Below the pieces are notes generated by a model, which ran no database searches, was not told the origin of the DNA, and saw nothing but the letters and a program-made list of their open reading frames with translations. Of a stretch of DNA of 64,000 nt, positions 17,216 to 26,504 are shown piece after piece (position 1 is the stretch's first letter; every line of letters begins with the position of its first letter). The position numbers were made by a program, and so were the translations under genes. The stretch comes from Komagataeibacter intermedius TF2 (GTDB lineage Bacteria; Pseudomonadota; Alphaproteobacteria; Acetobacterales; Acetobacteraceae), in contig NZ_BANF01000039.1 in NCBI RefSeq assembly GCF_000964425.1, positions 1 to 64,000 of the forward strand, written 5' to 3'.

Positions 17216-17586
17216 CGGTCGTAATCCCGAGGTCTAGGTGGTGGCTGCCCTGTGGGGCATCACCGAATGAAAGCACGTTTGCAGAATAGAGACTGCCTGT
17301 ATGTCGTTGACCGTTGTTTAGGCGGCGCGGCTCAGGAAAACATCCTCTGTCCTACGGTGATCCTAGCATAAATCGCATTGGCATCAACAACACCAAAGCA
17401 TATTCCCGTCGTTGGTTTCCACACGAATTTTCATCTGTGAACGGTTTGTGAGGGGCAGGGATGCAAAAAGTCGTGAAAAAGATGCGGATTAAATTCAGGA
17501 ATGATTCTTGATTTCCATTCGCATTCGCACATTATCGGCACTAATACCCTGATTCATATGCCCCCATACAGGTAAGAAAACGATCC
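17216..17586. other. Intergenic region between cold-shock gene and TetR gene
   Basis: This 371-bp gap separates divergent genes and is AT-richer than the surroundings. It must hold the cold-shock promoter and leader on the minus strand; I see no convincing -35/-10 pair there. A plausible plus-strand promoter for the TetR gene lies at 17508-17535. I see no gene, tRNA or clear riboswitch. Confidence 0.5.
17508..17535 (+). promoter_or_regulatory. Candidate sigma-70 promoter of the TetR gene
   Basis: TTGATT (17508-17513) and CATTAT (17530-17535) are separated by 16 bases; each hexamer matches the consensus at four of six positions. The -10 element is 52 bases upstream of the start codon. No clear inverted-repeat operator was found. 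Confidence 0.35.
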
Positions 17587-18306
17587 ATGTCCAATACACC
17601 CCCCCCACGTCGAGGTCGTGGCCGCCCGCCCAAAATCGCCCGTGCGCCCGAAGGCACCCGGGCCATGCTGGTACGGGCGGGCGTCGGACTGCTGACGGAA
17701 AAAGGATTTTCTTCCACCTGCGTGGATGACGTGCTGAACGCTACCGGAATCTCCAAGGGATCATTCTACTACTGCTTCAGCAGCAAGGAAGATTTCGGGC
17801 ATGTGCTGATTGACAGCTATGCCACGTATTTCAACAACAAGCTGGACCTGTGGCTGAAGGACGCGGCAACGCCGCCGCTGCAGCGCCTGCTCAACTTCAT
17901 GCACGACGCCCGGGCGGGCATGACCCGCTACAACTTCCGCCGTGGCTGCCTGATTGGCAACCTGGGACAGGAAATCGACACGCTGCCCGATTCGTTCCGC
18001 AATATGCTCCTGACGATTCTGGAGGGGTGGGAACAGCGCGTGACCGAGTGCCTGCTGGCGGCGTGTGGCCCGCATCCCTCCGCCACGCAGAAACAGTCCT
18101 GCGCGCGGCTGTCGCGTTATTTCTGGATCGGGTGGGAAGGCGCAGTGCTGCGCACGCGCATGGAACAGACGCCCGAGGCGCTGAACCTGTTCGCCACCTT
18201 CTACCTTGCGCAGGCTGCGGTCGAACTGGGGATCAGCCCGCCCGCTATCCCGCGCGGATCGCCCGCACCGCCTGCGCCCGCGAAAACAGTTCAAGCAGCA
18301 ACCTGA
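17587..18306 (+). CDS. TetR/AcrR family transcriptional regulator (AcuR-like)
   Basis: This 239-aa regulator has an N-terminal basic arm (RRGRGRPPK) and a TetR helix-turn-helix at about residues 27-70, with the typical LLTEKGFSSTCVDDVLNATGIS and KGSFYYCFSSKEDF blocks. The C-terminal ligand domain contains RRGCLIGNLGQEI, seen in AcuR-type TetR proteins that respond to small reactive carbonyl or acrylate-like compounds, but the effector is not predictable. Its 3' end overlaps the converging recG gene by 62 bases. It has no obvious divergent target except the cold-shock gene, so the target may be distant or itself. Confidence 0.88.
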   Translation: MSNTPPPRRGRGRPPKIARAPEGTRAMLVRAGVGLLTEKGFSSTCVDDVLNATGISKGSFYYCFSSKEDFGHVLIDSYATYFNNKLDLWLKDAATPPLQRLLNFMHDARAGMTRYNFRRGCLIGNLGQEIDTLPDSFRNMLLTILEGWEQRVTECLLAACGPHPSATQKQSCARLSRYFWIGWEGAVLRTRMEQTPEALNLFATFYLAQAAVELGISPPAIPRGSPAPPAPAKTVQAAT

Positions 18307-20416
18307 CGGCAGGCAGCCGCGCGCGCAGCGCGGGCGGGGCATCTGCCGGCGGGGTATCGACAATCCGCCGTGCATCCTGCGCTGCCAGCCGCAGCAGCAT
18401 GTCCACATGCAGCGGGCTGGCCAGCCGCAGGTCCGGCAGGCCGGACTGACGCCGCCCCGTCAGATCCCCGCCGCCGCGCAGGCGGAAATCCTCATCGGCG
18501 ATCAGGAACCCGTCCTCCGTCTCACGCAGCAGGGCCAGCCTGCGCCGCGCGGTCTGCCCCAGCGCGGCGTCATGCAGCAGAAGGCAGTAGGATTCCGCCT
18601 GCCCACGCCCCACGCGCCCGCGCAACTGATGCAGCTGCGCAAGGCCAAAGCGTTCGGCGTGCTCGATGACCATGACCGTGGCGTCGGGTATGTCCACGCC
18701 AACTTCGATCACGGTCGTCGCCACAAGGATACGGGTCTTTCCCGCCGCGAAATCGGCAATGGCCTGCTCGCGCACGGCAATGTCCTGCTGTCCATGGGCC
18801 AGCCCCACGGCACCCTCGCCAAAATGGGCGCACAGGGCGGCGTGGCGGGCCTCGGCGGCGGCGATGTCGCTCGTCTCGCTCTCGCTTACCAGCGGGCAGA
18901 CCCAGAAGATGCGCGCCCCACGCGCCAGCGCGCGCTCCAGCCCGGCCAGCAGGTCCCCCATGGATGACAGCGCGTGCAGCGATGTGCGCACGGGCTTGCG
19001 CCCCGCGGGCTTCACATCCAGCCGGCTGACCAGCATGTCCCCCCACTGCGTCAGCAGCAGGCTGCGCGGGATGGGGGTGGCCGTCATGACCAGCACATCC
19101 GTGCGCGGGCCTTTTTCACCCAGCATCGCGCGCTGTTCCACGCCAAAACGGTGCTGTTCATCAATGACCGCCAGCGCAAGGTCGTGGAATACCACGCTGT
19201 CCTGAAACAGCGCATGGGTGCCGATCACCAGCCGCGCCGTGCCATCGGCGATCATGGCCAGCGCCTCGCGCCGGGCCTTGCCCTTCACGCTGCCACTGAG
19301 AAAGGCGACCGGCACGGGGGACAGCCTGCGGAAGGTGGCCAGATGCTGGCGGGCCAGGATTTCGGTCGGCGCCATCAGGGCTGCCTGGTGCCCTGCTTCC
19401 ACCGCCGCCAGCATGGCCAGCAGCGCAACCAGCGTCTTGCCTGCGCCCACGTCCCCCTGCAGCAGGCGCGTCATCTGCCGGGGGGCGGCAAGGTCGGCGT
19501 CGATTTCCGCCAGCGTGCGGACCTGCGCCGTGGTGGGTTCATGGCCGAAGCGCGACAGGGCAATGCGGCGCAGGCTGCCATCGCCCACTACCGCGCGCCC
19601 CGGCCGCAGCCGGTTCAGCCTGCGCGCGTGCGCCATGGACACCTGCTGCGCCAGCAGGTCATCACAGGCAAGGCGGGCACGGGCGCGTTCGGACGCAGCC
19701 ACCAGCGCGTCGCCTTCCAGCAGGTCAGGCATGTCACACGGGCGGTGCAGCGTGCGCAGCGCCTCCTCGAACCCCGGCCACTTCCGCTGCTTCAGCACGC
19801 TGGCGTCCTGCCATTCGGGCAGGGGGGGAAAGACATCGAATGCCGCCCGCACGGCAGCACGCACCTGGCTGGGGAACAGCCCCGCCGTCAGCGGCCATAC
19901 CGGGTCCAGCAGCGGGATTTCGGCCATGCGGGTGGCAGGCACCACATAATCGGGATGGGTCATGTTCAGCCGGTCGCCAAAGCGTTCCAGCGTGCCCGAC
20001 ACGCATATATCCTGTCCTGCTTCCAGCCTGCGGACCTGATGGGGGGAAAAGAACACCAGGTCCGCGTCCGCCGTGCCGTCGGTCACGACAACCCGCCACG
20101 GCCGCTTGCCCCGACCACCGCCGGGTGCGGGCGGCACAACGCGCGTAATCGTGACATGCAGGGTGCACACGCGCCCCGGCCCGGCCTGCCGCAGGCTGGG
20201 GCGATACCGCCGGTCCACCACCGATTCCGGCAGGTGAAACAGAAGATCGATCACCCGGCCGCCACCCGCCACGCGCGCCAGCAGTCTGGCTGTGGCGGGC
20301 TTCACGCCCTTCAGCGTCTCCACCCCCGCAAGCAGCGGGGCAAGAAGGGAATTGACGGACGGGGAGGCGGTATCGGACACGCGGTGGTTCATCCTGCGGG
20401 GTGGCATGCTTGTCAT
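18245..20416 (-). CDS. recG: ATP-dependent DNA helicase RecG
   Basis: This protein of about 723 aa remodels stalled replication forks and Holliday junctions. The N-terminal wedge/OB domain is followed by helicase motifs: Walker A GDVGAGKT (about residue 318), the DEQH box in AVIDEQHRFGVEQR (about 415), motif III in MTATPIPRSL, and motif VI in the GRVGRG region (about 590). The TRG-like C-terminus is present. The start is uncertain: MNHRVSD at 20392 is an alternative. It is divergent from sdhE-mfd, a conserved alphaproteobacterial order, and its 3' end overlaps the TetR gene. Confidence 0.95.
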   Translation of the reverse strand: MTSMPPRRMNHRVSDTASPSVNSLLAPLLAGVETLKGVKPATARLLARVAGGGRVIDLLFHLPESVVDRRYRPSLRQAGPGRVCTLHVTITRVVPPAPGGGRGKRPWRVVVTDGTADADLVFFSPHQVRRLEAGQDICVSGTLERFGDRLNMTHPDYVVPATRMAEIPLLDPVWPLTAGLFPSQVRAAVRAAFDVFPPLPEWQDASVLKQRKWPGFEEALRTLHRPCDMPDLLEGDALVAASERARARLACDDLLAQQVSMAHARRLNRLRPGRAVVGDGSLRRIALSRFGHEPTTAQVRTLAEIDADLAAPRQMTRLLQGDVGAGKTLVALLAMLAAVEAGHQAALMAPTEILARQHLATFRRLSPVPVAFLSGSVKGKARREALAMIADGTARLVIGTHALFQDSVVFHDLALAVIDEQHRFGVEQRAMLGEKGPRTDVLVMTATPIPRSLLLTQWGDMLVSRLDVKPAGRKPVRTSLHALSSMGDLLAGLERALARGARIFWVCPLVSESETSDIAAAEARHAALCAHFGEGAVGLAHGQQDIAVREQAIADFAAGKTRILVATTVIEVGVDIPDATVMVIEHAERFGLAQLHQLRGRVGRGQAESYCLLLHDAALGQTARRRLALLRETEDGFLIADEDFRLRGGGDLTGRRQSGLPDLRLASPLHVDMLLRLAAQDARRIVDTPPADAPPALRARLPAVRLLLELFSRAQAVRAIRAG

Positions 20417-20496
20417 GCGGGCTGACAGATGCCCGCGTGACGGCTATAGGACACCTGCGTTACGGAACAAAACACAACCATCATGGGTGGAACGCA

Positions 20497-20808
20497 ATGG
20501 AAGCCAGAACGCCTGATCTCTCGCGCCTCGATACACGACGGCGCAAGATATATTACCGCGCCACACATCGCGGCACACACGAAACCGACGTGCTGATCGG
20601 GGGCTTTGTCGCCCCCCGGCTGGAAGGCATGACCGAAGCCCAGCTTGATGCGCTGGAAGCGGTGATGGACCTGCCGGATGCCGACCTTGCGGACTGGCTG
20701 AGCGGCCGCCGCCCGGTGCCGGACGAACTCAATACCCCCATGATGAAGGAAATCATGGCCGACGCCACTGACCCCGCGCGGCTTGCTGCGATCCGGGGCG
20801 GAAAATGA
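20497..20808 (+). CDS. sdhE: FAD assembly factor SdhE (succinate dehydrogenase assembly factor)
   Basis: This 103-aa protein promotes covalent FAD attachment to succinate dehydrogenase and related flavoproteins. The family feature is the N-terminal RRKIYYRATHRGTHETD region (about residues 15-31), whose RG-x-x-E motif contacts the flavoprotein, followed by a helical bundle with LEGMTEAQLDALEAV and DADLADWL. It overlaps mfd by four bases (ATGA) and is divergent from recG. In acetic acid bacteria, flavin dehydrogenases are major respiratory enzymes, so this factor is likely important. Confidence 0.92.
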   Translation: MEARTPDLSRLDTRRRKIYYRATHRGTHETDVLIGGFVAPRLEGMTEAQLDALEAVMDLPDADLADWLSGRRPVPDELNTPMMKEIMADATDPARLAAIRGGK

Positions 20809-23800
20809 ACGATACGGCAGGTTTCTCACTCGCACCCGGCGCGCCGCTTCACGTATGGGGCGTGCCGGATGGGTATGACGCTTTCCTGCTGGCGCGCAGG
20901 GCAGGGGAACATGATGGCCCCGTGCTGCATGTCTGCCGCGATGACGCCTCAATGGCGCGCATCGCGGACCTGCTGGCCTTCATTGCGCCCAAGGCGGAAA
21001 TCCTGCGTTTTCCGGGCTGGGACTGCCTGCCGTATGACCGTGTTTCCCCCAATCCCGCCATCGTGGCGGAACGGGTGGCAACGCTGACCCGCCTGCTGGA
21101 AAAGGCCACCACGCCCCGCATCGTGCTGACCACGGTGATGGGCGTGGTGCAGCGCGTGGCGCCTCGCACGGCCTTTGACGGCCAGTCGATGACCATAAAG
21201 ACGGGTGAGAGCCTGGATGCGCCGTTCCTGATGGAACTGCTGATCGCACATGGCTACAACCGCACCGACACGGTGATGGATCAGGGCGAGTTCGCGACCC
21301 GTGGCGGCATTTTTGATATTTTCCCGGCAGGCGACAGCGAACCCGTGCGCCTTGACCTGTTTGGCGACGAGGTGGAGAACATCCGCCGCTTCGACCCCGG
21401 CACCCAGCGCTCGACCGCGAAAATCGACAGCCTGACCATGCGGCCGGTGGCGGATTTCAGCCTTGATCCCGCCAGTATCTCACGCTTCCGCACCGGCTGG
21501 CGCGACCTGTTTGGCCCGGCCGCGGCCAATGATCCGCTGTACCAGCACATATCGGACGGCAGGCGGCATGCGGGAATGGAACACTGGCTGCCCCTGTTTC
21601 ATGAACAGATGGAAACGCTGGTGGACTACCTGCCCGGCGTATCCATATCGCTGGCCAACCAGGCGGAAGAAGTGCTGGTCACCCGGCTGGAAATGATCGC
21701 GGACCACTACGACGCCCGCAGGCAGCCGACACGGGAAGGCGAGGTGCCCTACCGCGCGCTGCCGCCGCACCTCATGTATCTCGACCGCAAGGGCTGGGAT
21801 GCGATGATCGCGGGCCGCAAGGCCGTAGTGTTCATGCCCTTTGCCCAGCCCGATGGCGCGCCCGGCATGGACGCAGGCGGCAGGCCGGGGCAGATGTTCG
21901 CAAAAACCGTGACCGACGGACGTGAAAACGTCTTTCCCATGCTGCACGCGAAGGTGGAGGAATGGTCCCAGACGGGCAGGCGCGCCTATGTCACGGCATG
22001 GAGCCGGGGATCGTGCGAGCGGATTGGCGTGCTGCTGCGTGAATACCGCCTGCCAGTCCAGACATTCGCCACATGGAAGGACGCGCAGAAGCTGAATCCC
22101 GGCACCGTGGGGCTGCTGACACTGGGGCTGGAACGCGGCTTCGTGGCCGATAACGTGGCCTTCGTATCTGAACAGGACCTGCTGGGCGAGCGGATTTCCC
22201 GCCCGCCGCGCCGCCGCAAGAAGGCGGACCAGTTCATATCCGAAGCCTCCGAAATTGCCGAAGGCGACCTGATCGTCCATCAGGATTACGGCATTGGCCG
22301 CTATGACGGGCTGGAGACGATTGGCGTGGGCACCGCACCCCATGACTGCCTGCGTCTGATCTATGACGGCAATGAAAAGCTGTTCCTGCCGGTCGAGAAT
22401 ATCGAACTGCTCAGCCGCTTCGGTTCGGATCAGGCCCATGTGGCGCTGGACAGGCTGGGCGGCGTATCATGGCAGTCGCGCAAGGCGAAGATGAAGCAGC
22501 GCATCCGCGACATGGCGGGTGAACTGATCCGCACGGCCGCCGCCCGCGCCCTGCGCGAAGCCCCGGCCATTACGCCCGAAGACGGGCTGTGGGATGAATT
22601 CTGCGCCCGTTTCCCCTTTGTTGAGACCGAGGACCAGTCCCGCGCCATTGCCGACGTGCTGGATGACATGGCGTCGGGCAGGCCGATGGACCGGCTGGTC
22701 TGTGGCGACGTGGGCTTTGGCAAGACCGAAGTTGCGCTGCGGGCCGCCTTTGTTGCCGCCATGTCAGGCGCGCAGGTGGCGGTTGTGGTGCCAACCACGC
22801 TCCTGGCGCGGCAGCATTACCGCACGTTCTCCGCCCGCTTTGCCGGGCTGCCGGTCAAGGTGGCGCAGCTTTCGCGCATGGTGACAGGCAAGGAAGCCAC
22901 CGCCGTGCGCAAGGGGCTGGCTGATGGCACGGTCAACATCGTGATCGGCACGCATGCGCTGCTGGCCAAGACGGTCAAATTCGCCGATCTCGGCCTGCTG
23001 ATCGTCGATGAGGAACAGCATTTTGGCGTGGCGCATAAAGAAAAGCTGAAGGCGCTGCGTGAGGACGTGCATGTGCTGACACTCTCCGCCACGCCTCTGC
23101 CGCGCACGCTTCAGCTTGCCCTGACCGGCGTGCGGGAAATGAGCCTGATCGCCACCCCGCCCACCGACCGGCTGGCGGTGCGCACCTTCATCATGCCGTT
23201 CGACAGCGTGGTGATCCGCGAGGCGATCCAGCGCGAACGCTTCCGTGGCGGGCAGGTCTTCTGCGTCGTGCCGCGTATCGAGGATCTGGACCGCATGGCC
23301 GCGCGCCTGCATGACATCGTGCCCGATGCCCGGCTGGTGCAGGCCCATGGCCGCCTGACGCCGACCGAGCTGGAACGGGTGATGACCGAGTTCAGTGACG
23401 GGAAATATGACATCCTGCTGTCCACCAACATCGTGGAAAGCGGGCTGGACATGCCAGCGGTCAACACACTGATCATCCACCGCGCCGACATGTTCGGCCT
23501 TGGCCAGCTTTACCAGCTGCGCGGGCGCGTGGGGCGTGGCAAGCAGCGCGGCTATGCCTACCTTACGTGGCCCCAGACGCATGTGCTGTCGGCCGCAGCA
23601 CAGAAGCGGCTGGAAGTCATGCAGACGCTGGATACGCTGGGGGCGGGCTTCACGCTGGCGTCCCACGACCTTGACCTGCGCGGTGCGGGCAACCTGCTGG
23701 GCGATGAACAGTCAGGGCATATCCGCGAGGTCGGGATCGAGCTGTACCAGCAGATGCTGGAAGACGCGGTGGCCGACCTGCGCACGGAAAAAGGGCGGCG

Positions 23801-24287
23801 CAAGCTGCAGGACCGTGACTGGACGCCCAACATCATCCTTGGCCTGCCGGTGCTGATCCCCGATACCTATGTCACCGACCTGCCGGTCCGCCTTGGCCTG
23901 TACCGCCGTATCGCGGCCCTGGCCAATGACGCGGAAGTCGAGGCGATGGAAGCCGAGCTGGTGGACCGCTTCGGCACGCTGCCTGATGAGGTGCGCAACC
24001 TGCTGGATGTCGTCACCCTGAAGCGCATGTGCCGCGAGGCCGGGGTGGAACGGCTGGAAGCCGGACCGAAAGGCATGGTCATCCAGTTTCGTGGCAATAC
24101 CTTCGCCAATCCGGCAGGACTGGTGGCATGGATTGCGAAGCAGAAGGAAGCCAATGTCCGCCTGCGTCCCGACCACAAGCTTGCGATCATACGCGAAATG
24201 ACCAATGCCCAGCGCATCACGCAGGCGCGCAAGGTGCTGACGGCGCTGGTCCGGCTGGCGCGGGAGGAAACAAGCATCCCGGCATAA
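20805..24287 (+). CDS. mfd: Transcription-repair coupling factor Mfd
   Basis: This 1160-aa ATPase pushes RNA polymerase off DNA lesions and recruits UvrA. The N-terminal UvrB-like region (GWDCLPYDRVSPN, ATRGGIFDIFPAG) spans about 1-350. The RNA-polymerase interaction domain (LIVHQDYGIGRYDGLE) is near 485. RecG-like motor motifs are GDVGFGKTEVALRAAF (about 634), DEEQHFG (about 735), TLSATPLPRTL and GRVGRGKQRGYAYL (about 908). The C-terminal TRCF domain is complete. Length and motifs are normal. It is translationally coupled to sdhE. Confidence 0.97.
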   Translation: MNDTAGFSLAPGAPLHVWGVPDGYDAFLLARRAGEHDGPVLHVCRDDASMARIADLLAFIAPKAEILRFPGWDCLPYDRVSPNPAIVAERVATLTRLLEKATTPRIVLTTVMGVVQRVAPRTAFDGQSMTIKTGESLDAPFLMELLIAHGYNRTDTVMDQGEFATRGGIFDIFPAGDSEPVRLDLFGDEVENIRRFDPGTQRSTAKIDSLTMRPVADFSLDPASISRFRTGWRDLFGPAAANDPLYQHISDGRRHAGMEHWLPLFHEQMETLVDYLPGVSISLANQAEEVLVTRLEMIADHYDARRQPTREGEVPYRALPPHLMYLDRKGWDAMIAGRKAVVFMPFAQPDGAPGMDAGGRPGQMFAKTVTDGRENVFPMLHAKVEEWSQTGRRAYVTAWSRGSCERIGVLLREYRLPVQTFATWKDAQKLNPGTVGLLTLGLERGFVADNVAFVSEQDLLGERISRPPRRRKKADQFISEASEIAEGDLIVHQDYGIGRYDGLETIGVGTAPHDCLRLIYDGNEKLFLPVENIELLSRFGSDQAHVALDRLGGVSWQSRKAKMKQRIRDMAGELIRTAAARALREAPAITPEDGLWDEFCARFPFVETEDQSRAIADVLDDMASGRPMDRLVCGDVGFGKTEVALRAAFVAAMSGAQVAVVVPTTLLARQHYRTFSARFAGLPVKVAQLSRMVTGKEATAVRKGLADGTVNIVIGTHALLAKTVKFADLGLLIVDEEQHFGVAHKEKLKALREDVHVLTLSATPLPRTLQLALTGVREMSLIATPPTDRLAVRTFIMPFDSVVIREAIQRERFRGGQVFCVVPRIEDLDRMAARLHDIVPDARLVQAHGRLTPTELERVMTEFSDGKYDILLSTNIVESGLDMPAVNTLIIHRADMFGLGQLYQLRGRVGRGKQRGYAYLTWPQTHVLSAAAQKRLEVMQTLDTLGAGFTLASHDLDLRGAGNLLGDEQSGHIREVGIELYQQMLEDAVADLRTEKGRRKLQDRDWTPNIILGLPVLIPDTYVTDLPVRLGLYRRIAALANDAEVEAMEAELVDRFGTLPDEVRNLLDVVTLKRMCREAGVERLEAGPKGMVIQFRGNTFANPAGLVAWIAKQKEANVRLRPDHKLAIIREMTNAQRITQARKVLTALVRLAREETSIPA

Positions 24288-24447
24288 GCCGGGACGCCGC
24301 CTGAACACGCGGGGCAGGGGTGTCCGCCATGTCATTGCTGTTCCGGTATGATTTTAGTGGGCGACCTGCATCCGATCCCCTATTTTCCTGACGGGTAAGG
24401 TCCGTAACCACGGCATTTCCGTGGCGCAGGGAAAAGGATGGAATGAC

Positions 24448-25341
24448 ATGGTCCCCAAAACGATACGCCGCCTGACGGCAGCCCTTGCGCTGGCCTGTGG
24501 CGCGATATGCGCCGCGCCACACGCGCAGGCAGCCGATGCCATGCAGGCCGTGCAGGTGCATGGGCAGACGATCCGCTTTATCGAAGCGGGGCACGGACCT
24601 GATCTGGTTCTTGTGCATGGTCTGGGCAGCAATGCCCGTTTCGACTGGGGCAAGGTCATTCCCGAACTGGCCCGGCATTATCATGTGCTGGCCATGGACC
24701 AGCTTGGCTTCGGGCAGTCGGCCAAACCCATGATCGCCTACGGGGTGCAGACATGGGTGGATATGCTTGATGGCTTCCTGAAAGCCCGCCATGTCACGCA
24801 TTTCACGCTTGCCGGTGAATCGCTGGGTGGCTGGATTGCGGGTCTGTATGCCGTCGAGGCGGAAAACAATCCCGCCATGACCCGCCCTGAAAAGCTGGTG
24901 CTGACCGATGCGGCCGGGCACCGGAGCCTGTTCAGCAAGGGAACACCGCCCTTCAGCCATGCCCTGTCCATCGAAGGCACGCGCACCGGACTGGGTACGC
25001 TGTTCCACAATCATGCCCTGATTACCGACGCGGTGGTGGAAAACGCCTTTGAAACCCGCCTTGCCGAAGGCACGCAGTACACACAGGACAGCCTGCTGCA
25101 TAACATCAACGATCCCGCGACCTTCCTGGATGACCAGATGACCCGCATCACCATCCCGACGCTTGTGGTCTGGGGACAGGACGACCAGATCATACCGCTG
25201 GCTGATGGGCAGGATTTCGCAGCACGGATACCCGGCGCAAGGCTGGTCGTGATCCCCGCATGCGGGCACGGACCAGCGATTGAACAGCCCGGGCGGTACC
25301 TGCAGGCGGTCGAACCCTTCCTTGCCGCGCCGCATGGGTGA
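24448..25341 (+). CDS. Secreted alpha/beta hydrolase
   Basis: This 297-aa alpha/beta hydrolase has a cleavable signal peptide (RRLTAALALACGAICAAPHAQA), so it probably acts in the periplasm. The oxyanion region is VHGLGSNARFDW (about residue 56), the nucleophile elbow GESLGG (about 128), the acid Asp in GQDDQIIPLADG (about 248) and the His in CGHGPAIEQPG (about 276), so the triad is complete. The substrate is unknown; esterase, lipase or C-C hydrolase activity are all possible. The start MVPKTI is preceded by AAAGGATGGAA. A repeat fragment lies 22 bases after its stop. Confidence 0.87.
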   Translation: MVPKTIRRLTAALALACGAICAAPHAQAADAMQAVQVHGQTIRFIEAGHGPDLVLVHGLGSNARFDWGKVIPELARHYHVLAMDQLGFGQSAKPMIAYGVQTWVDMLDGFLKARHVTHFTLAGESLGGWIAGLYAVEAENNPAMTRPEKLVLTDAAGHRSLFSKGTPPFSHALSIEGTRTGLGTLFHNHALITDAVVENAFETRLAEGTQYTQDSLLHNINDPATFLDDQMTRITIPTLVVWGQDDQIIPLADGQDFAARIPGARLVVIPACGHGPAIEQPGRYLQAVEPFLAAPHG

Positions 25342-25362
25342 AAAAACGGTCTGTATGCGGCA

Positions 25363-25412
25363 GTCCGGGAAGGTTTTTTTTCAAAAAGCTTCAGCAAAAA
25401 CGTCTTCATGAT
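25363..25412 (-). repeat. Dispersed palindromic repeat, partial copy
   Basis: Read on the minus strand, this segment contains GACGTTTTTGCTGAAGCTTTT followed by a run of A and CCTTCC. The GTTTTTG-TGAAGCTTTTT core is shared with the copies at 37549 and 63367 and, in inverted orientation, at 29062-29081. It is intergenic, between the converging hydrolase gene and the secreted unknown. Confidence 0.6.
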
Positions 25413-25482
25413 TCCCCAGACGCGCGCCAGCATGCCGCGTCCCGGCCACGGGACGGAACCAGCACGCCACGCAGGCAGGGAC

Positions 25483-26415
25483 CTAGCGGATGGGAAGGGG
25501 AATATGGTTGACGGTCATGACCCCGCCCTCCCAGCTGACATCCCACGATGTGCCGCCCGATGGCGCCTTGTGCCCGAACAGCTTGGCCAGGATCAACGCG
25601 GCGCTGGCCCGTGTCTGACCCGCATTGCGCAGGGTCTCGATTACGGCATCAAGGTTCTGCACCTGTATATGGCCGGTGGCAGATGACGCGTCGGTATTGC
25701 CTGTCAGATTGGCGTCACCATTGCCGGTGATCTGCATGGCGCCGCGCTGCGCGGTCAGGGAGGCCACATGCAGCGGCACGCGCACGTTTTCGGGCGGGTG
25801 GCCGGTAATGGCGGCGGCCAGCGGCACCAGTGACTCGCCGGGTACGGATGCATTGGCCGCAGCCTGCTGCGGCAGGGCGCTGGCCAGCAGCGTGTTATGC
25901 GTGCCGGTTATGCCAATGCCCTGCGTCTCCAGCGTCAGCGTGGCCGGAGCGCTGTCGCTTCTGGCGCCCGCCAGATGCAGGTGCGCGCGACGGAAGGACA
26001 GTTTCGTCTGGCCGCTGGTCAGCAGGCCGCCCTGCCATGTCAGGTCATAGCTGTGGCCCGCGCGCAGTCCTTCCATGATCGGGGTGGCGGCGGATACGAA
26101 ATAATCCTGCGAACATCCCTGTGAATGATGGCCCGTCAGCGTCGCCAGCATGACGAGGGAGGCCACGTCCTCCATATCCCGCAACGCCTGCGGGGGCAGC
26201 CCGGTGCCACTGGCCGCAATGTCGGTGGCATGGAATGTCTGGTCCACACCCCCCGCCAGCGACAGGTCGTAGCCATGCCCGGCAAGGGCACCATCGCCAT
26301 GGGGCTGGCTGCTGCCCACCTGCACATGGCCACATGTGCCCGGCAGGGCCGTGGCCCCGGCCGGCCCGATGCAGGACAGGACGGCGAGGGCGGTGGTGAT
26401 GAGTAATGTCTTCAT
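25483..26415 (-). CDS. Hypothetical secreted protein
   Basis: This 310-aa protein of unknown function has a signal peptide (LLITTALAVLSCIGPAGATA) and an all-beta-looking body of alternating polar and hydrophobic stretches. Repeated phrases such as HGYDLSLAGGV, HSYDLTWQGGLL and TSWDVSWEGGVM suggest an internally repeated beta motif. The general character recalls DUF2125-like or AsmA-like periplasmic proteins of alphaproteobacteria, but I cannot assign a family. Met 26415 is preferred over 26424 because the signal peptide starts there. It is divergent from the SLC10A7-like gene. Confidence 0.72.
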   Translation of the reverse strand: MKTLLITTALAVLSCIGPAGATALPGTCGHVQVGSSQPHGDGALAGHGYDLSLAGGVDQTFHATDIAASGTGLPPQALRDMEDVASLVMLATLTGHHSQGCSQDYFVSAATPIMEGLRAGHSYDLTWQGGLLTSGQTKLSFRRAHLHLAGARSDSAPATLTLETQGIGITGTHNTLLASALPQQAAANASVPGESLVPLAAAITGHPPENVRVPLHVASLTAQRGAMQITGNGDANLTGNTDASSATGHIQVQNLDAVIETLRNAGQTRASAALILAKLFGHKAPSGGTSWDVSWEGGVMTVNHIPLPIR

Positions 26416-26504
26416 TTGCAGCACAAGTTGGCGTGATTACGCGCCGGATGCAATCGGGTATGATATGCCCACCGCCATGATGAAACAGCCACGCCCACGC
26501 CGCC

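Noticed and set aside
17587-18306. TetR regulator controlling the divergent cold-shock gene
   Set aside because: No inverted-repeat operator was found in the shared 371-bp gap, so only neighbourhood supports it.
18974-20425. Long open frame on the plus strand opposite recG (about 480 codons)
   Set aside because: It is the antisense shadow of a GC-rich gene: the translation is rich in Arg, His, Gln and Pro with no domain, while recG on the other strand has all helicase motifs.
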